Shown: positions 1-9,454, numbered from the stretch's first letter. The stretch is 34,101 nt of DNA from Bacteroidia bacterium (GCA_026391315.1 JAPLDT010000057.1:1-34101), one strand, 5' to 3'. Numbers and translations are program-made. The notes: a model not told the origin generated them from the sequence alone.

Positions 1-1250
1 TCATCGAATGGTTTAACCATCATCCCTCTTTTGAACCAGCCCAGTTCTCCGCCTTTTACAGCTGAACCTTCGTCGTTCGAATATTTGCGTGCCAGTGCAG
101 CGAAATCGCCACCAAGTGTCAGAACATGCTTCAGACTGTCGGCCTTACTTTTGGCTTTTGCAGCTTCAGCCTGCGAAGTAACACGGATGAGAATATGACG
201 GGCATTGACAGAATCCGGAAGTTCTTCGAACTTTTGAATCTTGCACAATTTCCAGCTTTGTCCCTCTTTGTATGGACCGTAGATATCTCCTGCCTTACCA
301 CTGAATGCAAATTCAGAGATATTGGATGGAAGATCAGATTTTTTGAAGAAAGAAGGGTCAAACTGTTTGTCAGAATTGATATTCACATAAGCGGCAGGAT
401 CTTCAACAGCAGCAAATTCAGGCTTGATGTCATTGATCCACTTGATCACCTTGTCTTCGTCTCCTTTAGAAGCAACTACAGGAAAAAGAACGTATTCAAT
501 GTCGCGACTGGCTTCCTGCTTGTACTTTTCTTTGTGGACAGCGTAATAAGTTTCCAATTCGGCCGTGGATACACTGATAGAGCTGTCAGATACCGAACTG
601 TATGGTTTTCCAACAAATTCGATATTTACTTTTTTGTTTTTGCCATCCAGATTAAATTTAGCCTCATCATTGGTTGTATAGATACCTTTGGAAAGCAGAT
701 TGTTGTATTTGGTGAAGCTACGCTCCTCCTGAATCTGATTTTCAATAAAAAGCCAATAATTGTGTTCCGGACCACTGGTATTGGACTGCTGGTATTTTAA
801 AAATTGAATGAGAGCAGGACGATTAATAGCGCCAGTTTTTTGATCCCGGAAGAGACTTTGAATGATCGCATGAGGATTTTCGCCCTGTACAAGGTCGAAA
901 AGTTCATTGGATGTAACAGCAATGCCGAGATTATCATAGATATCTTTCATGGTAATGTTCCTTACCATCGACATCCAGGTCTGTTCCCTGATCTGTTCAG
1001 TCGTTTTTTGATCCAATGAGGTGGATCCAGAGTTCATCTTGTAAATATCTGAGAGGTCGTCAACTTTCTTTTGGAATTCTTTGTAATCGACACTTTTACC
1101 GGCAATCTTTGCAATCTCCTGTTGGTTACCACGCATGATTGAACTGCCTGATTTTACAGCATCTCCAAGAACAAATGCTGCCAGCGCCAATCCAATAAAA
1201 ATGGTGATTCCTATCCCTGCACGGTTTCTGATTTTCTCTAATGTAGCCAT
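1..1250 (-). CDS. SurA/PpiD-type peptidylprolyl isomerase (partial, C-terminus outside window)
   Basis: A reading frame opens at the ATG complementary to 1248-1250 (MATLEKIRNRAGIGI) and runs off the left edge with no stop, giving about 416 visible residues. A single N-terminal membrane anchor (about residues 12-30) is followed by a long SurA_N-like chaperone region. A parvulin-type PpiC domain begins near residue 350, with the typical NARHILIR motif (His352) and a GGELGWF segment close to the cut edge. Such proteins sit in the inner membrane facing the periplasm and help outer membrane proteins fold. In Bacteroidota these proteins are commonly about 700 residues, so roughly 300 are missing here by truncation of the window. 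It is the last visible gene of the minus-strand run, 20 bp after the CBS-domain gene. The family call is firm; the exact name (PpiD versus SurA-like) is not. Confidence 0.9.
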   Translation of the reverse strand, partial: MATLEKIRNRAGIGITIFIGLALAAFVLGDAVKSGSSIMRGNQQEIAKIAGKSVDYKEFQKKVDDLSDIYKMNSGSTSLDQKTTEQIREQTWMSMVRNITMKDIYDNLGIAVTSNELFDLVQGENPHAIIQSLFRDQKTGAINRPALIQFLKYQQSNTSGPEHNYWLFIENQIQEERSFTKYNNLLSKGIYTTNDEAKFNLDGKNKKVNIEFVGKPYSSVSDSSISVSTAELETYYAVHKEKYKQEASRDIEYVLFPVVASKGDEDKVIKWINDIKPEFAAVEDPAAYVNINSDKQFDPSFFKKSDLPSNISEFAFSGKAGDIYGPYKEGQSWKLCKIQKFEELPDSVNARHILIRVTSQAEAAKAKSKADSLKHVLTLGGDFAALARKYSNDEGSAVKGGELGWFKRGMMVKPFD

Positions 1251-1270
1251 CCGTTTTCTGGTTATTTATT

Positions 1271-2539
1271 TTACAAATTACTGATTTTTTTCATCTCGAC
1301 CAGTTCAATTCTAGTTTTGGTACTCCTCAAAATCTTGAATTCGTAACTCTCAATAATCAGAACTGAGTTGATTTTTGGAAAGCTTGAGTGATGAAACAAG
1401 ATATACCCCGCTAGCGTTTCGTACTGCTCATCTTCTTCAATCTTCAATCCGTAATTTTCGTTTAGGTAGGAGATTTGTGTTCGTCCGGAGAAGACGAAAT
1501 GATTTTCGTTAAGCTTCTTTCCTACCAAATCGGGAATATCATGTTCATCTTCGATCTCTCCGAATATTTCCTCCAGAATATCTTCAGTGGTCACCATCCC
1601 TGCTGTTCCACCAAATTCATCCACGACGATAGCGGTACTCCTGTGGTCGCGCAGCAAAATGCTGAGGAGTTTGTTGGCTTCCATGGTCTCCGGGACGAAA
1701 GATATTTTGCGTAGGCAGCCCTGAATGTCAGCCGGATTGTGAAAGAGATCGGATGAATGAACATAACCGATGATGTTGTCGGAGGAACCCTCGAAAATCA
1801 TGATTTTAGAAAAGCCGGTTTCAACGAATTTTTGTCTGAGTATCCCCATCTCCTCATTTAACTCGAGCATCACCATTTCGGTACGGGGTATCATGCACTC
1901 CCGAATCTTCAATTTGGAGAAGTCCAGAGCGTTTTGAAAGAGCTTGATCTCGCTATCAATGTTGTGGCTTGGGGCTACATTTACACCATCCATCCTTCCG
2001 AAGAGGTTGTTCAGATCGATCCGGCCAAAAACCCGGCTCTCATTTTTCTGTTCGATTTTTACTTTGAAGATATATTTCAGAACCAATTTAGAGAGACCTG
2101 TGGCAAATTTTGTAATCGGATAGAAAAGAAGATAGAATAGGGCTACCGGGATTGAAAGAAAGTTCAAAGCCATATTCGGATTAATCCTGAAAATCGCTTT
2201 GGGCAGAAATTCGGCAACAATCAGAATCAGAATTGTAGAGATAGTGGTTTGAATAAACAGGTTCACGGTTTCGTTGACTAGCATACCCGAAATAAACGGA
2301 TGCATCAGGTTAGCAAAAGCCAAACTGTAAACAACCAGCGCGATGTTGTTGCCAACCAATAGTGTAGCAATGTATTGTCCGGGATGCCGGTAAAAAATAG
2401 CAACAATTTTTCCAGTCAGACGGTGCTTTCCTTTGTCGAGTTCAAGCCGGAGTTTGTCGGATGAGAAAAAAGCAATCTCCATCCCCGAGAAAAATGCGGA
2501 GGCTAACATGGTGATCAAGATGATTGTTAGCTCGTTCAT
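1271..2539 (-). CDS. CNNM/CorC-type (hemolysin family, GldE-like) CBS-domain membrane protein
   Basis: The 422-residue protein has a DUF21/CNNM transmembrane domain (about residues 1-180, several hydrophobic segments, starting MNELTIILITMLASAFFSGMEI in shortened view). Next come paired CBS domains (about 200-330, containing IPRTEMV and DEFGGTAGMVT) and a C-terminal CorC/HlyC domain (about 340-415). This is the full usual architecture. Relatives are annotated as hemolysin-like, magnesium/cobalt efflux CorC-like, or GldE in gliding Bacteroidota; the substrate here is unknown. It lies 15 bp downstream of lptC and 20 bp upstream of the isomerase gene, so it is probably co-transcribed with envelope biogenesis genes. 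The GldE name is not assigned because no other gliding gene is in the window. Confidence 0.9.
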   Translation of the reverse strand: MNELTIILITMLASAFFSGMEIAFFSSDKLRLELDKGKHRLTGKIVAIFYRHPGQYIATLLVGNNIALVVYSLAFANLMHPFISGMLVNETVNLFIQTTISTILILIVAEFLPKAIFRINPNMALNFLSIPVALFYLLFYPITKFATGLSKLVLKYIFKVKIEQKNESRVFGRIDLNNLFGRMDGVNVAPSHNIDSEIKLFQNALDFSKLKIRECMIPRTEMVMLELNEEMGILRQKFVETGFSKIMIFEGSSDNIIGYVHSSDLFHNPADIQGCLRKISFVPETMEANKLLSILLRDHRSTAIVVDEFGGTAGMVTTEDILEEIFGEIEDEHDIPDLVGKKLNENHFVFSGRTQISYLNENYGLKIEEDEQYETLAGYILFHHSSFPKINSVLIIESYEFKILRSTKTRIELVEMKKISNL

Positions 2540-2554
2540 GGCGATGGTTCAGTA

Positions 2555-3151
2555 TTATTCTTCTTTCATGTAAAGATGCCCAGTTGTTTTTAGAAAAGTC
2601 CATTTCGTCATTTGGGTATCGGATTTAAAGCCACCGGAACCATTGATGTTCTGACCCCCTTTTACGATGCTTACAAATTGATCGGAATAAATCAGATCCT
2701 CCAGCTGGTTATATTTTAATTCTTCGGATCTCAGGGTATCTCCCTCACTGTTAATAAGGACGACATTCCCGTTGGCCTCCCATCTTTTTTCACGTTCAAA
2801 ATACTTTCCGTGATTGCCCGACATTTGGGATATGATCTTCCTGTTAAGATCGTAACGTTGCATGATAAAGCCATCGGGAAAATCTTTGTAAGGTTGTTTC
2901 GCATCATCGTAAGCCAGCAGCCTGGGGGCCTGTAAATGGTATTTTACGACACCCGAATCTGAATAGAAAGTCTCAAAATTTGTGGCTTCCATATCTTGCT
3001 TTTTGGCATCGTTTAAAAGATCGGCCGGAATATCAGTGGATACTTTTGTTTGACAGGCGGAAATCAACAGAATCACAAACAAACCAATGACTATACTGCC
3101 ATAAGTTTGACTGCCTCTCCCCCGTTTATTATTCAAGTTTTTACTATTCAT
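2555..3151 (-). CDS. lptC: LPS export ABC transporter periplasmic protein LptC
   Basis: The protein has 198 residues, the usual size for LptC. It begins with a basic N-terminus and one hydrophobic segment (about residues 17-32) ending in LISAC with Cys33, a plausible lipobox, so it may be a lipoprotein rather than a simple membrane-anchored protein. The rest is a beta-rich OstA/LptC-like jellyroll, with the typical phrases SDSGVVKYHLQAP and EANGNVVLIN followed by LRSEELKYN. LptC passes lipopolysaccharide from the LptBFG complex to the periplasmic LptA bridge. It is followed after 15 bp by the CBS-domain gene. Upstream there is a 139-bp gap to the outer membrane protein gene, and I saw no promoter box in it. 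Confidence 0.9.
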   Translation of the reverse strand: MNSKNLNNKRGRGSQTYGSIVIGLFVILLISACQTKVSTDIPADLLNDAKKQDMEATNFETFYSDSGVVKYHLQAPRLLAYDDAKQPYKDFPDGFIMQRYDLNRKIISQMSGNHGKYFEREKRWEANGNVVLINSEGDTLRSEELKYNQLEDLIYSDQFVSIVKGGQNINGSGGFKSDTQMTKWTFLKTTGHLYMKEE

Positions 3152-3290
3152 TTTTTAAGCCAGACTTTGGACTTTGAATTCAACTGTCCTTTATTCCTTG
3201 GATATAATAATCAGTTTATTCCTGCGGATTTGTTTTGACCGTCCCGGCAGGAACCGATGACTTGCTCTTTTCGGAGAGATCTCAATCAAT

Positions 3291-4583
3291 CTAGTCAAAT
3301 TTTGTTTTGAAGAACCATCGGTCATGCAGCATAAAGTGCACAGTTATTTTACCGTAGGACTCCTTGATCAAATTGTTTTGTGTTGTACCCAATTGTCCAA
3401 TCTCGCCCGAAATATTCAGGGTAGACCTCGACCGGCCCATTGGTAACCCAATCCCAAAGGTTGCCGCAACTCCTTTGATCTGTGATCCGTTGAGGGTCAG
3501 ATAGGAGTTTTCAATGTAACCGCCCAGGCGATACTGAACTCTTTCCCAGTAACTTCGAATGGAATAGAGATTAGGGGTATATTCGAAACCGGCTGAATAT
3601 TTGCTGCTGTTTGAAAGATAGGTAACCGGTTGACCCAAAAACACGCAGCCTTTCCATTGCTGAAACAGGGCATCTGCCCCAAATGTGATTTTGGTTTTGA
3701 TGGAGTAGGAGAAACCTGCTCCATACGACATAGGAAGCTGTAGCCCCTTGTTGCTGGACTCAACATGTTGTATCGTATCCACAATTTCAGCGAGGGAGGA
3801 AGATCCCCTGAAGAGAGCCCGCTCCTCATGGATAATGTAGTTTGAGTTGATGTTAATTTTGGGGTCAAATGTGGCGCCAAAGGTGAAACTGTTTTTGTTT
3901 TTTGTTACTACCTGGTATTGCAGACCACTTGAAATACCAAATCCATGAGCGCTCAAGCTGTTGTCTTTCAGATAGTCATATGCGTAGGAGTCGTTCGGGG
4001 AGTAAATGTAGGTGTTGTCGATAATTTTCCCGAACAAAAACCAGGTATTCACACCCAAAGAAAGATTTTTCCCAAGTTTGATGGCGTTGCCAATGTAAAA
4101 TTTCGTCAAAGTACCCGTACCTTTAAAGGTGGAATTTACCATCAAATTATCCGTGCCTTCCGAGGAAATAATACTGTATCCTTTTGAAGCAAAGGGTATT
4201 ATGCCAAATGAACCAGCCCACCATTTGGTAAATGGCATGGCAAATGTGAGGTGGTTGAAGTTCACATTGTTTCTGGTATTGTTAGCGGTCGCGGATTGAG
4301 AATAGGTAAATTTGGAGTCTATTCCAAACTGCATCAGGAAAGTCAGCGAATCAATCGAGGTATAGGAGGCAGGGTTGGCTGTGTTGATCTGGAAACTGTT
4401 TCGCGTTCCAATACCAATCCCGCCCATGCCATCACCTTTACCAAAACTACTGCCGCTCATGGTACCGAATCCGAATCGGGAGTATGGTGAGCTCGTACTG
4501 CTGCTGTTTTGTCCGAACATTACAGCCGGAACAATCAGAATGAAGATGATTGCGAAAAATTTCAATTTATTGATTTTCAACAT
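3291..4583 (-). CDS. Exported FadL/OmpP1-like outer membrane beta-barrel protein, function unknown
   Basis: The 430-residue protein has a clear signal peptide (MLKINKLKFFAIIFILIVPAV, cleavage near FGQ at about residue 25). The mature part is rich in alternating hydrophobic/aromatic strands, glycine and serine, and ends in an aromatic residue (KTKFD), as outer membrane barrels often do. The early segment SSPYSRFGFG followed by a glycine-rich stretch and NTANPASY resembles the hatch-like start of OmpP1/FadL transporters in Bacteroidota. No ligand can be deduced. Its start lies inside the 3' end of coaX (17-bp overlap), so translation is probably coupled to it. The outer membrane barrel call is good; the FadL-type assignment is moderate. 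Confidence 0.75.
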   Translation of the reverse strand: MLKINKLKFFAIIFILIVPAVMFGQNSSSTSSPYSRFGFGTMSGSSFGKGDGMGGIGIGTRNSFQINTANPASYTSIDSLTFLMQFGIDSKFTYSQSATANNTRNNVNFNHLTFAMPFTKWWAGSFGIIPFASKGYSIISSEGTDNLMVNSTFKGTGTLTKFYIGNAIKLGKNLSLGVNTWFLFGKIIDNTYIYSPNDSYAYDYLKDNSLSAHGFGISSGLQYQVVTKNKNSFTFGATFDPKININSNYIIHEERALFRGSSSLAEIVDTIQHVESSNKGLQLPMSYGAGFSYSIKTKITFGADALFQQWKGCVFLGQPVTYLSNSSKYSAGFEYTPNLYSIRSYWERVQYRLGGYIENSYLTLNGSQIKGVAATFGIGLPMGRSRSTLNISGEIGQLGTTQNNLIKESYGKITVHFMLHDRWFFKTKFD

Positions 4584-5307
4584 TATATTCTAGAATTCGG
4601 TTTAAACCTATGAGTGTGATTTCAAATTTTACAAATATGGCATTTTTTAATCTTCTTTCAAAGTAAAGAGCATCTCCGCCTGTCAGGAGTGGCTGCAAGC
4701 CTGGCCGGTTTTCCCTGAACAGATCTATGGTACCATCCATCTCGAAAACCATGCCATTGATGACTCCTGCACGGATGGCCTCTTCGGTAGTCCGACCGAT
4801 TAGCGGATAATCTACGGTTTCTTCGATCAATGGTAAATTCTTTGTAAATTCATGCAAGGCACGAAACCGGCTCCGCAATCCGGGTGATATATTGCCTCCT
4901 TTAAAGGTACCGTTGCTTTCGATCAGATCGAATGTGATGGCCGTTCCTGCGTCAATTACCAACAGATCTTTCCCCGGGAACAATTCGCAGGCACCTATCG
5001 CGGCGGCCAATCGATCCAATCCAAGTGTATTGGGTGTCTTGTAATGGTTTTTGATTGGAACAGGTGTCTGATAATTAAGTTCCAGAAAATGGTCAAACTC
5101 AGACTTTAAATAGTTTACAACTTGCGAGTTCCCTGTTGAAACAGAGGAGAGGATGGCTCTGTTAAGATCAGGATAGGATTTTTTGATTTCCTCCAGCCGG
5201 TCGATTTTAAGTTCGTCGACTGTCCATGAATCAACCAACTCCTTTTTCAAAAAGACAGCCAACTTGATTCTGCTGTTTCCAATATCGACTACTAAATTCA
5301 AAGTCAA
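4567..5307 (-). CDS. coaX: Type III pantothenate kinase
   Basis: This 246-residue protein matches the usual CoaX length. It phosphorylates pantothenate in the first step of coenzyme A synthesis in the cytoplasm. Visible motifs are the N-terminal phosphate-binding DIGNSRIK (Asp8, Asn11, Lys15), the GLDR pantothenate-site segment (Gly96-Arg99), the catalytic VIDAGTAITFD stretch (Asp119) and GGNISPG. All key residues appear intact. The start overlaps the stop of nadC by 4 bp (ATGA type), and its 3' end overlaps the next gene by 17 bp, so it sits in the middle of a tightly coupled operon. Confidence 0.97.
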   Translation of the reverse strand: MTLNLVVDIGNSRIKLAVFLKKELVDSWTVDELKIDRLEEIKKSYPDLNRAILSSVSTGNSQVVNYLKSEFDHFLELNYQTPVPIKNHYKTPNTLGLDRLAAAIGACELFPGKDLLVIDAGTAITFDLIESNGTFKGGNISPGLRSRFRALHEFTKNLPLIEETVDYPLIGRTTEEAIRAGVINGMVFEMDGTIDLFRENRPGLQPLLTGGDALYFERRLKNAIFVKFEITLIGLNRILEYNVENQ

Positions 5308-6155
5308 TTGTTTTTAATATTCATACTGATATCCAGTGCTGTCACGGAGTGGGTTAGCGCACCGATAGAGATGTAATCCACTCCTGTCGCAGCGACTTCT
5401 CTCACTCTTTCCAGGTTCATGTTTCCCGAGGCCTCCACTTTGGTGCGGTGGTTGATGGTCTCCACACAAATTCTCATCGTTTCGTTCGTCATGTTGTCGA
5501 GCATGATGATATCGGCGTTCATCTCCAATGCCTGCTGCACCTCGTCCAATGTGGTCGTTTCGACCTCAATTTTCATTCCTGCGGGGATCTCTTTTCTGAT
5601 CTGTTCCACCGCGTTTTTTATTCCTCCGGCAACCTTGATGTGGTTGTCCTTGATCAGAACCATGTCGTAGAGACCAATCCTATGGTTTTCACCACCACCG
5701 GCCCTGACAGCATATTTATCAAGTAAACGCAAACCCGGTACGGTCTTTCTTGTATCCAGGATTTTAATCCCATATTCGGCTACCTGCTGCACAAAAAGGT
5801 GCGTCATGGTGGCAATTCCACTCATTCTTTGCAGGAAGTTGAGGGCAAGACGTTCGCCTGTGAGCAAGGCACGAAATGAGCCGCTCATCTCTACGAGAAT
5901 GGTTCCCCTTTCAACAGCATCTCCATCACTGACAAATGGTTTCCAAACGATTTGTGGCGAAAGGTGTTTGAAAACAGCCTCTGCAACCTCCATTCCGGCA
6001 ATGATTCCCCTGGATTTAGCAACCATGGTGGCTGATCGTTCCATTGTCTCGGGGATCAATGCATTGGTGGTGATGTCGCCTAACCCAATATCTTCGTTAA
6101 GTGCCTGTTCTATAATTAATTCAAGGTATAATAATTTTGATTTGTCCATGATCAT
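5304..6155 (-). CDS. nadC: Quinolinate phosphoribosyltransferase (decarboxylating)
   Basis: The 283-residue protein makes nicotinate mononucleotide from quinolinate and PRPP in de novo NAD synthesis. It shows the family landmarks in order: EDIGLGDITT near the N-terminus, LALNFLQRMSGIAT, the ILDTRKTVPGLR loop, the glycine-rich RAGGGENHR segment, IKDNHI, EVETTT, IMLDN and EASGN followed by ISIGALTHS. Length and motifs are those of a complete enzyme. It begins MIMDKS; either of the first two methionines could be used, but the first gives the 4-bp overlap with nadB. It is followed by a 4-bp overlap with coaX. Confidence 0.97.
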   Translation of the reverse strand: MIMDKSKLLYLELIIEQALNEDIGLGDITTNALIPETMERSATMVAKSRGIIAGMEVAEAVFKHLSPQIVWKPFVSDGDAVERGTILVEMSGSFRALLTGERLALNFLQRMSGIATMTHLFVQQVAEYGIKILDTRKTVPGLRLLDKYAVRAGGGENHRIGLYDMVLIKDNHIKVAGGIKNAVEQIRKEIPAGMKIEVETTTLDEVQQALEMNADIIMLDNMTNETMRICVETINHRTKVEASGNMNLERVREVAATGVDYISIGALTHSVTALDISMNIKNN

Positions 6156-7729
6156 ATACTGTTTCTGACCTTCTCCGTGCTTATTCTCTTCCCTTTCTCA
6201 AGGATAATGTGGTGTACCAAATTGTCCGATTCATCGGGGAAATCCGACCTTACATGACCGCCGCGGCTCTCCTCCCTTTCCATGGCCGAGATGCAGATAA
6301 GACTGCAGATTGTTGCGAGTTCATATATTTTTTTCCCGTTGTAATCGGTTTGGTTGTCAGGATAATGCTGAATAATTTCGTTGATCCTTTTCAAAGCATT
6401 TGCCATCTCATCGTGGTTGCGAACTATTCCAACCTTGTTACTCATCAATTGTGATAACTCATTTTTGATGATCAAATAGGTTAAATCCGTCTCCTGATGG
6501 AGTTCTATAGGGTTGATGGGAAGGAGTTTCCCGGTAGGTTTTGGCAGATCTTTCGCTTTTTCTATGATTCTTTTGCCATAAACAAGGCATTCCAGCAACG
6601 AATTGCTGGCCAGCCTGTTGGCTCCCATTACTCCGGTAGACGCTACCTCTCCGCAGGCAAATAGTCCGCTGATATTGGTTTGTCCCCACACATCTGTTCT
6701 TACACCACCGACAGTGTAATGAGCTGCGGGTGATATAGGTATCAGATCGCTGGTCAGGTCGATGCCTACGCTTTTCAGTTTGGCATCAATGGAGTGAAAA
6801 CGCTCTCTCAGGAACGATGCTTTCAGATGTTTCAGACACAGGAAAACAGTTGATCCGGTCTCCTGCATCCGCTTAAAAATCGCGGAAGCGACCACATCAC
6901 GCGGGGCAAGTTCGGCCATCGGATGAAGCTTAAGCATAAAACGTTCTCCCAGACAATCTATCAAATGGGCCCCTTCTCCGCGAACAGCTTCACTGATGAG
7001 ATAGGCATCCTCACCATCCATGGAGAGGGCTGTAGGATGAAATTGAATGAATTCCATGTCTGCCAGCCTTGCCCCGGCTTGCCAGGCAAGGGCAAATCCA
7101 TCGCCGGTGGCGGTATGCGGATTGGTAGATCGTGCATAGATCCGTGATAAGCCTCCGGTGGCCAGTATGGTGGCTTTGCTGTTGAAGACCGCATTCTCTC
7201 CGGTCATATAATCCATTGTCTGAACGCCGGAGCAGATACCGTTTTCTGCGAATATTTTTACTGCAGTGGTGTATTCAAAAGGGGTAATCTGTTTGATTGA
7301 CCGGATTTTCTGAAGCATGAACCCCGTCATTATTTTTCCCGTGGCATCCCCGTCTGCATGTAGGATTCGACGATGGGAATGACCTCCCTCGAGTCCAAGC
7401 AACAACTCGCCATTGGGTTCCTTGTCGAATTCCAATCCCATGGCAATCATGTTGCGAACCTGGGCAAGGCCCTCTTCTACGAGTATGGAGACTGCATCGT
7501 GATCGCACAGACCACGTCCTGCCGTTAGGGTGTCGTTGAAATGGTTAATTGGATCGTCATCTGTACCTATGGCTGCGGCAATACCACCCTGCGCATGGTA
7601 AGAATTACTCACATCCAGCTCTGATTTGGAGATGAGGGCAACCGATCCATGGGCAGAAGCATGAAAAGCAGCCATAAGTCCGGCCAATCCGCTGCCGATC
7701 ACTACAAAATCAAAATCAAATTGCTTCAT
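6152..7729 (-). CDS. nadB: L-aspartate oxidase
   Basis: The protein has 525 residues, normal for NadB, which oxidises L-aspartate to iminoaspartate with FAD as the first step of de novo NAD synthesis. Visible are the N-terminal FAD-binding VIGSGLAGLMAA, the HAQGGIAAA active-site segment, EGGHSHRRILH, QFHPTAL, RGEGAHLID, HYTVGGV and GANRLASNSLLE. A helical C-terminal domain includes the REESRGGH segment shared with the succinate dehydrogenase flavoprotein family. The extended N-terminal and capping motifs favour aspartate oxidase over fumarate reductase, and adjacency to nadC supports this. The partner nadA (quinolinate synthase) is not in the window. It is the first gene of the run; a candidate promoter box lies at 7827-7834. 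Confidence 0.96.
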   Translation of the reverse strand: MKQFDFDFVVIGSGLAGLMAAFHASAHGSVALISKSELDVSNSYHAQGGIAAAIGTDDDPINHFNDTLTAGRGLCDHDAVSILVEEGLAQVRNMIAMGLEFDKEPNGELLLGLEGGHSHRRILHADGDATGKIMTGFMLQKIRSIKQITPFEYTTAVKIFAENGICSGVQTMDYMTGENAVFNSKATILATGGLSRIYARSTNPHTATGDGFALAWQAGARLADMEFIQFHPTALSMDGEDAYLISEAVRGEGAHLIDCLGERFMLKLHPMAELAPRDVVASAIFKRMQETGSTVFLCLKHLKASFLRERFHSIDAKLKSVGIDLTSDLIPISPAAHYTVGGVRTDVWGQTNISGLFACGEVASTGVMGANRLASNSLLECLVYGKRIIEKAKDLPKPTGKLLPINPIELHQETDLTYLIIKNELSQLMSNKVGIVRNHDEMANALKRINEIIQHYPDNQTDYNGKKIYELATICSLICISAMEREESRGGHVRSDFPDESDNLVHHIILEKGKRISTEKVRNSI

Positions 7730-7826
7730 GAAATATTAATGGATACCCTGACTAAATTGAGCGACAAAAGTAATACATCTGTGCAAAGATCGGGGAAAAT
7801 ACCGTATATTTGTGTATATTCAGGTT

Positions 7827-7834
7827 CAAAGATA
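7827..7834 (-). promoter_or_regulatory. Candidate -7 box (TAnnTTTG type) upstream of nadB
   Basis: On the minus strand this reads TATCTTTG, an exact match to the Bacteroidota -7 consensus, about 93 bp before the nadB start codon. I do not see a good TTTG at the expected -33 position, so the call is tentative. Confidence 0.3.
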
Positions 7835-7898
7835 GACAGTATTAAATAGTTTAAGGATTGTTTAGATTTTGTTAACTAAAATTGATGAGATTACTGGT

Positions 7899-7949
7899 CT
7901 AAATGAAAAAAACCCGTTGCAAGGATTGCAACGGGTTTTTTTCATTTAG
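7899..7949. terminator. Bidirectional rho-independent terminator
   Basis: A perfect 24-bp inverted repeat (7899-7922 and 7926-7949) surrounds a 3-base centre. Its GC-rich core AACCCGTTGCAA is flanked by A/T runs that give a T tract on both strands. It sits just past the stop of the minus-strand oxidoreductase and most likely ends that transcript, isolating the nadB operon behind it. Confidence 0.93.
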
Positions 7950-7954
7950 ACACT

Positions 7955-9454
7955 TTATGCCGGCATGTCAGGTAAAGACCATGGTGCACGGTAGGTATGC
8001 CTGATCAGTTCTGCTGCGAAATCGGAAGCAGGAACAGGATCAGTATAGGTCTTGTTGAATGTTGGATGTCCGTCGTGGATACTGAATTTATCTTCAATCA
8101 CAATTTTGATTTTATCATCAGCCGTGATGTTGGTAAATTTCATGTTTGGGCCATCCCATTCCAACTCTTTGTTAAGTGTTTGAAGGCGGACAGCCAAAAC
8201 ACCCATGACAACCATTTCGTTGAATGGACCTGCCATACTGAAATCGGAAGCAGTTTTAACCCTGGCTGCAGGCGATTCCTTAGCGGCACGAACCCAATCC
8301 ATTTCGTGGGACAGTGGCTCAACACGACGACGGAATTTGGGTGCATTCTCCGGTTTATCAACTTTACCATCTGCGCGTAAAATCCAAGGGCGAACGCCAT
8401 AACATCCGCAAACCAAAATTCCTTTGGTTCCATGGAAGAAGACGCAACCACCTGCATCGTTTGGTTCTTTTCCTGCCGGCCAGTGTTCAGGAAGCATCGG
8501 TTTAATACCTCCGTCAAACCAATAGACTTCAACCTGCGGCAGTTTGACTTTCGCATGCTTGGCAGTAGGTCTTGCGGGGAAGGTAAGTTTTACACTCTGC
8601 GCAGTAGGAGCAGAATCCTGTAATAGCAGTGTAGAGTTACCCTGCGCTTTAATCGGATAACCAAGCTGAAGGGCAGTAAACACCGGATGCAGGATATGAC
8701 ATGCCATATCTCCCAGAGCTCCTGTACCGTAAGCCCACCAGCCGCGCCAGTTCCATGGGTGGTATATTGCATTGTACGGACGCATTTTGGCAGGACCTGT
8801 AAATAAATCCCAATCCAAGGTTTCCGGAACCCATTGTCCCTGTACCGGAGTACTTATTCCCTGAGGCCAGATAGGTCTGTCAGTAAATGCTTCAACCTTG
8901 GTTACTTCACCGATTTCGCCGTTGGCTATCCATTCGGTGGTTAGGTTAACACCTTCGCCTGATGAACCCTGGTTACCCATTTGCGAAGCAACCTGGTATT
9001 TGTCAGCCAGTTTGGTTAATAATCTTGATTCGTAAACAGTGTGGGTCAGCGGTTTTTGTACATAAACGCTTTTTCCCATTGTGATGGCATGAGATGCAAT
9101 AATAGCGTGAGTGTGGTCGGCTGTAGCAACCAAAACACCATCGATTGATTTACCCAGTTGATCGTACATGACCCTCCAGTCCTTGTACTTTTTCGCGTTG
9201 GGAAATTCCTTGAAACAACCGTCAGCATATGCCCAGTCAACATCACATAAACCAACGATGTTTTCAGATTTGAGGTTTTTTAAATTTCCGTGTCCCATGC
9301 CTCCAATACCTACAGCTGCAATATTCAGCTTGTCACTGGGGGCCTGGTGTCCCAGACCAGCGATTGTGTTGGATGGGAGAACTGTGATTGCAGCAGCAGC
9401 TGCAGCGCCGGTTCCTAAAAAGCCCCTTCTCGAAACTTTGTTTGTCTCCTTCAT
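7955..9454 (-). CDS. Exported Gfo/Idh/MocA family oxidoreductase
   Basis: The 499-residue protein starts with a Tat-type signal (Arg9-Arg10 in SRRGFLG, then an alanine-rich hydrophobic stretch), so it is probably exported folded with its NAD(P) cofactor. A Rossmann fold follows, with VGIGGMGHGN near residues 49-57. The family's EKP-type catalytic loop appears as QKPLTH (Lys134), with Gln instead of the usual Glu. The C-terminal domain is the dimerisation/substrate half. Such enzymes oxidise sugars, often at C3, and some family members are GH109 glycosidases. I saw no clear GH109 signature, so dehydrogenase is the better reading. It is a single gene between terminators. Its possible partners, DUF1080 and sugar isomerase proteins, lie further along the window. 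Confidence 0.9.
   Translation of the reverse strand: MKETNKVSRRGFLGTGAAAAAAITVLPSNTIAGLGHQAPSDKLNIAAVGIGGMGHGNLKNLKSENIVGLCDVDWAYADGCFKEFPNAKKYKDWRVMYDQLGKSIDGVLVATADHTHAIIASHAITMGKSVYVQKPLTHTVYESRLLTKLADKYQVASQMGNQGSSGEGVNLTTEWIANGEIGEVTKVEAFTDRPIWPQGISTPVQGQWVPETLDWDLFTGPAKMRPYNAIYHPWNWRGWWAYGTGALGDMACHILHPVFTALQLGYPIKAQGNSTLLLQDSAPTAQSVKLTFPARPTAKHAKVKLPQVEVYWFDGGIKPMLPEHWPAGKEPNDAGGCVFFHGTKGILVCGCYGVRPWILRADGKVDKPENAPKFRRRVEPLSHEMDWVRAAKESPAARVKTASDFSMAGPFNEMVVMGVLAVRLQTLNKELEWDGPNMKFTNITADDKIKIVIEDKFSIHDGHPTFNKTYTDPVPASDFAAELIRHTYRAPWSLPDMPA

Noticed and set aside
126-800. Plus-strand 224-residue open frame
   Set aside because: It is antisense to the well-supported isomerase frame that runs off the left edge, and its translation has no recognisable domain.
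7955-9454. GH109-type glycosidase assignment
   Set aside because: The fold is shared, but I could not see the GH109 signature, so the general oxidoreductase call is kept.
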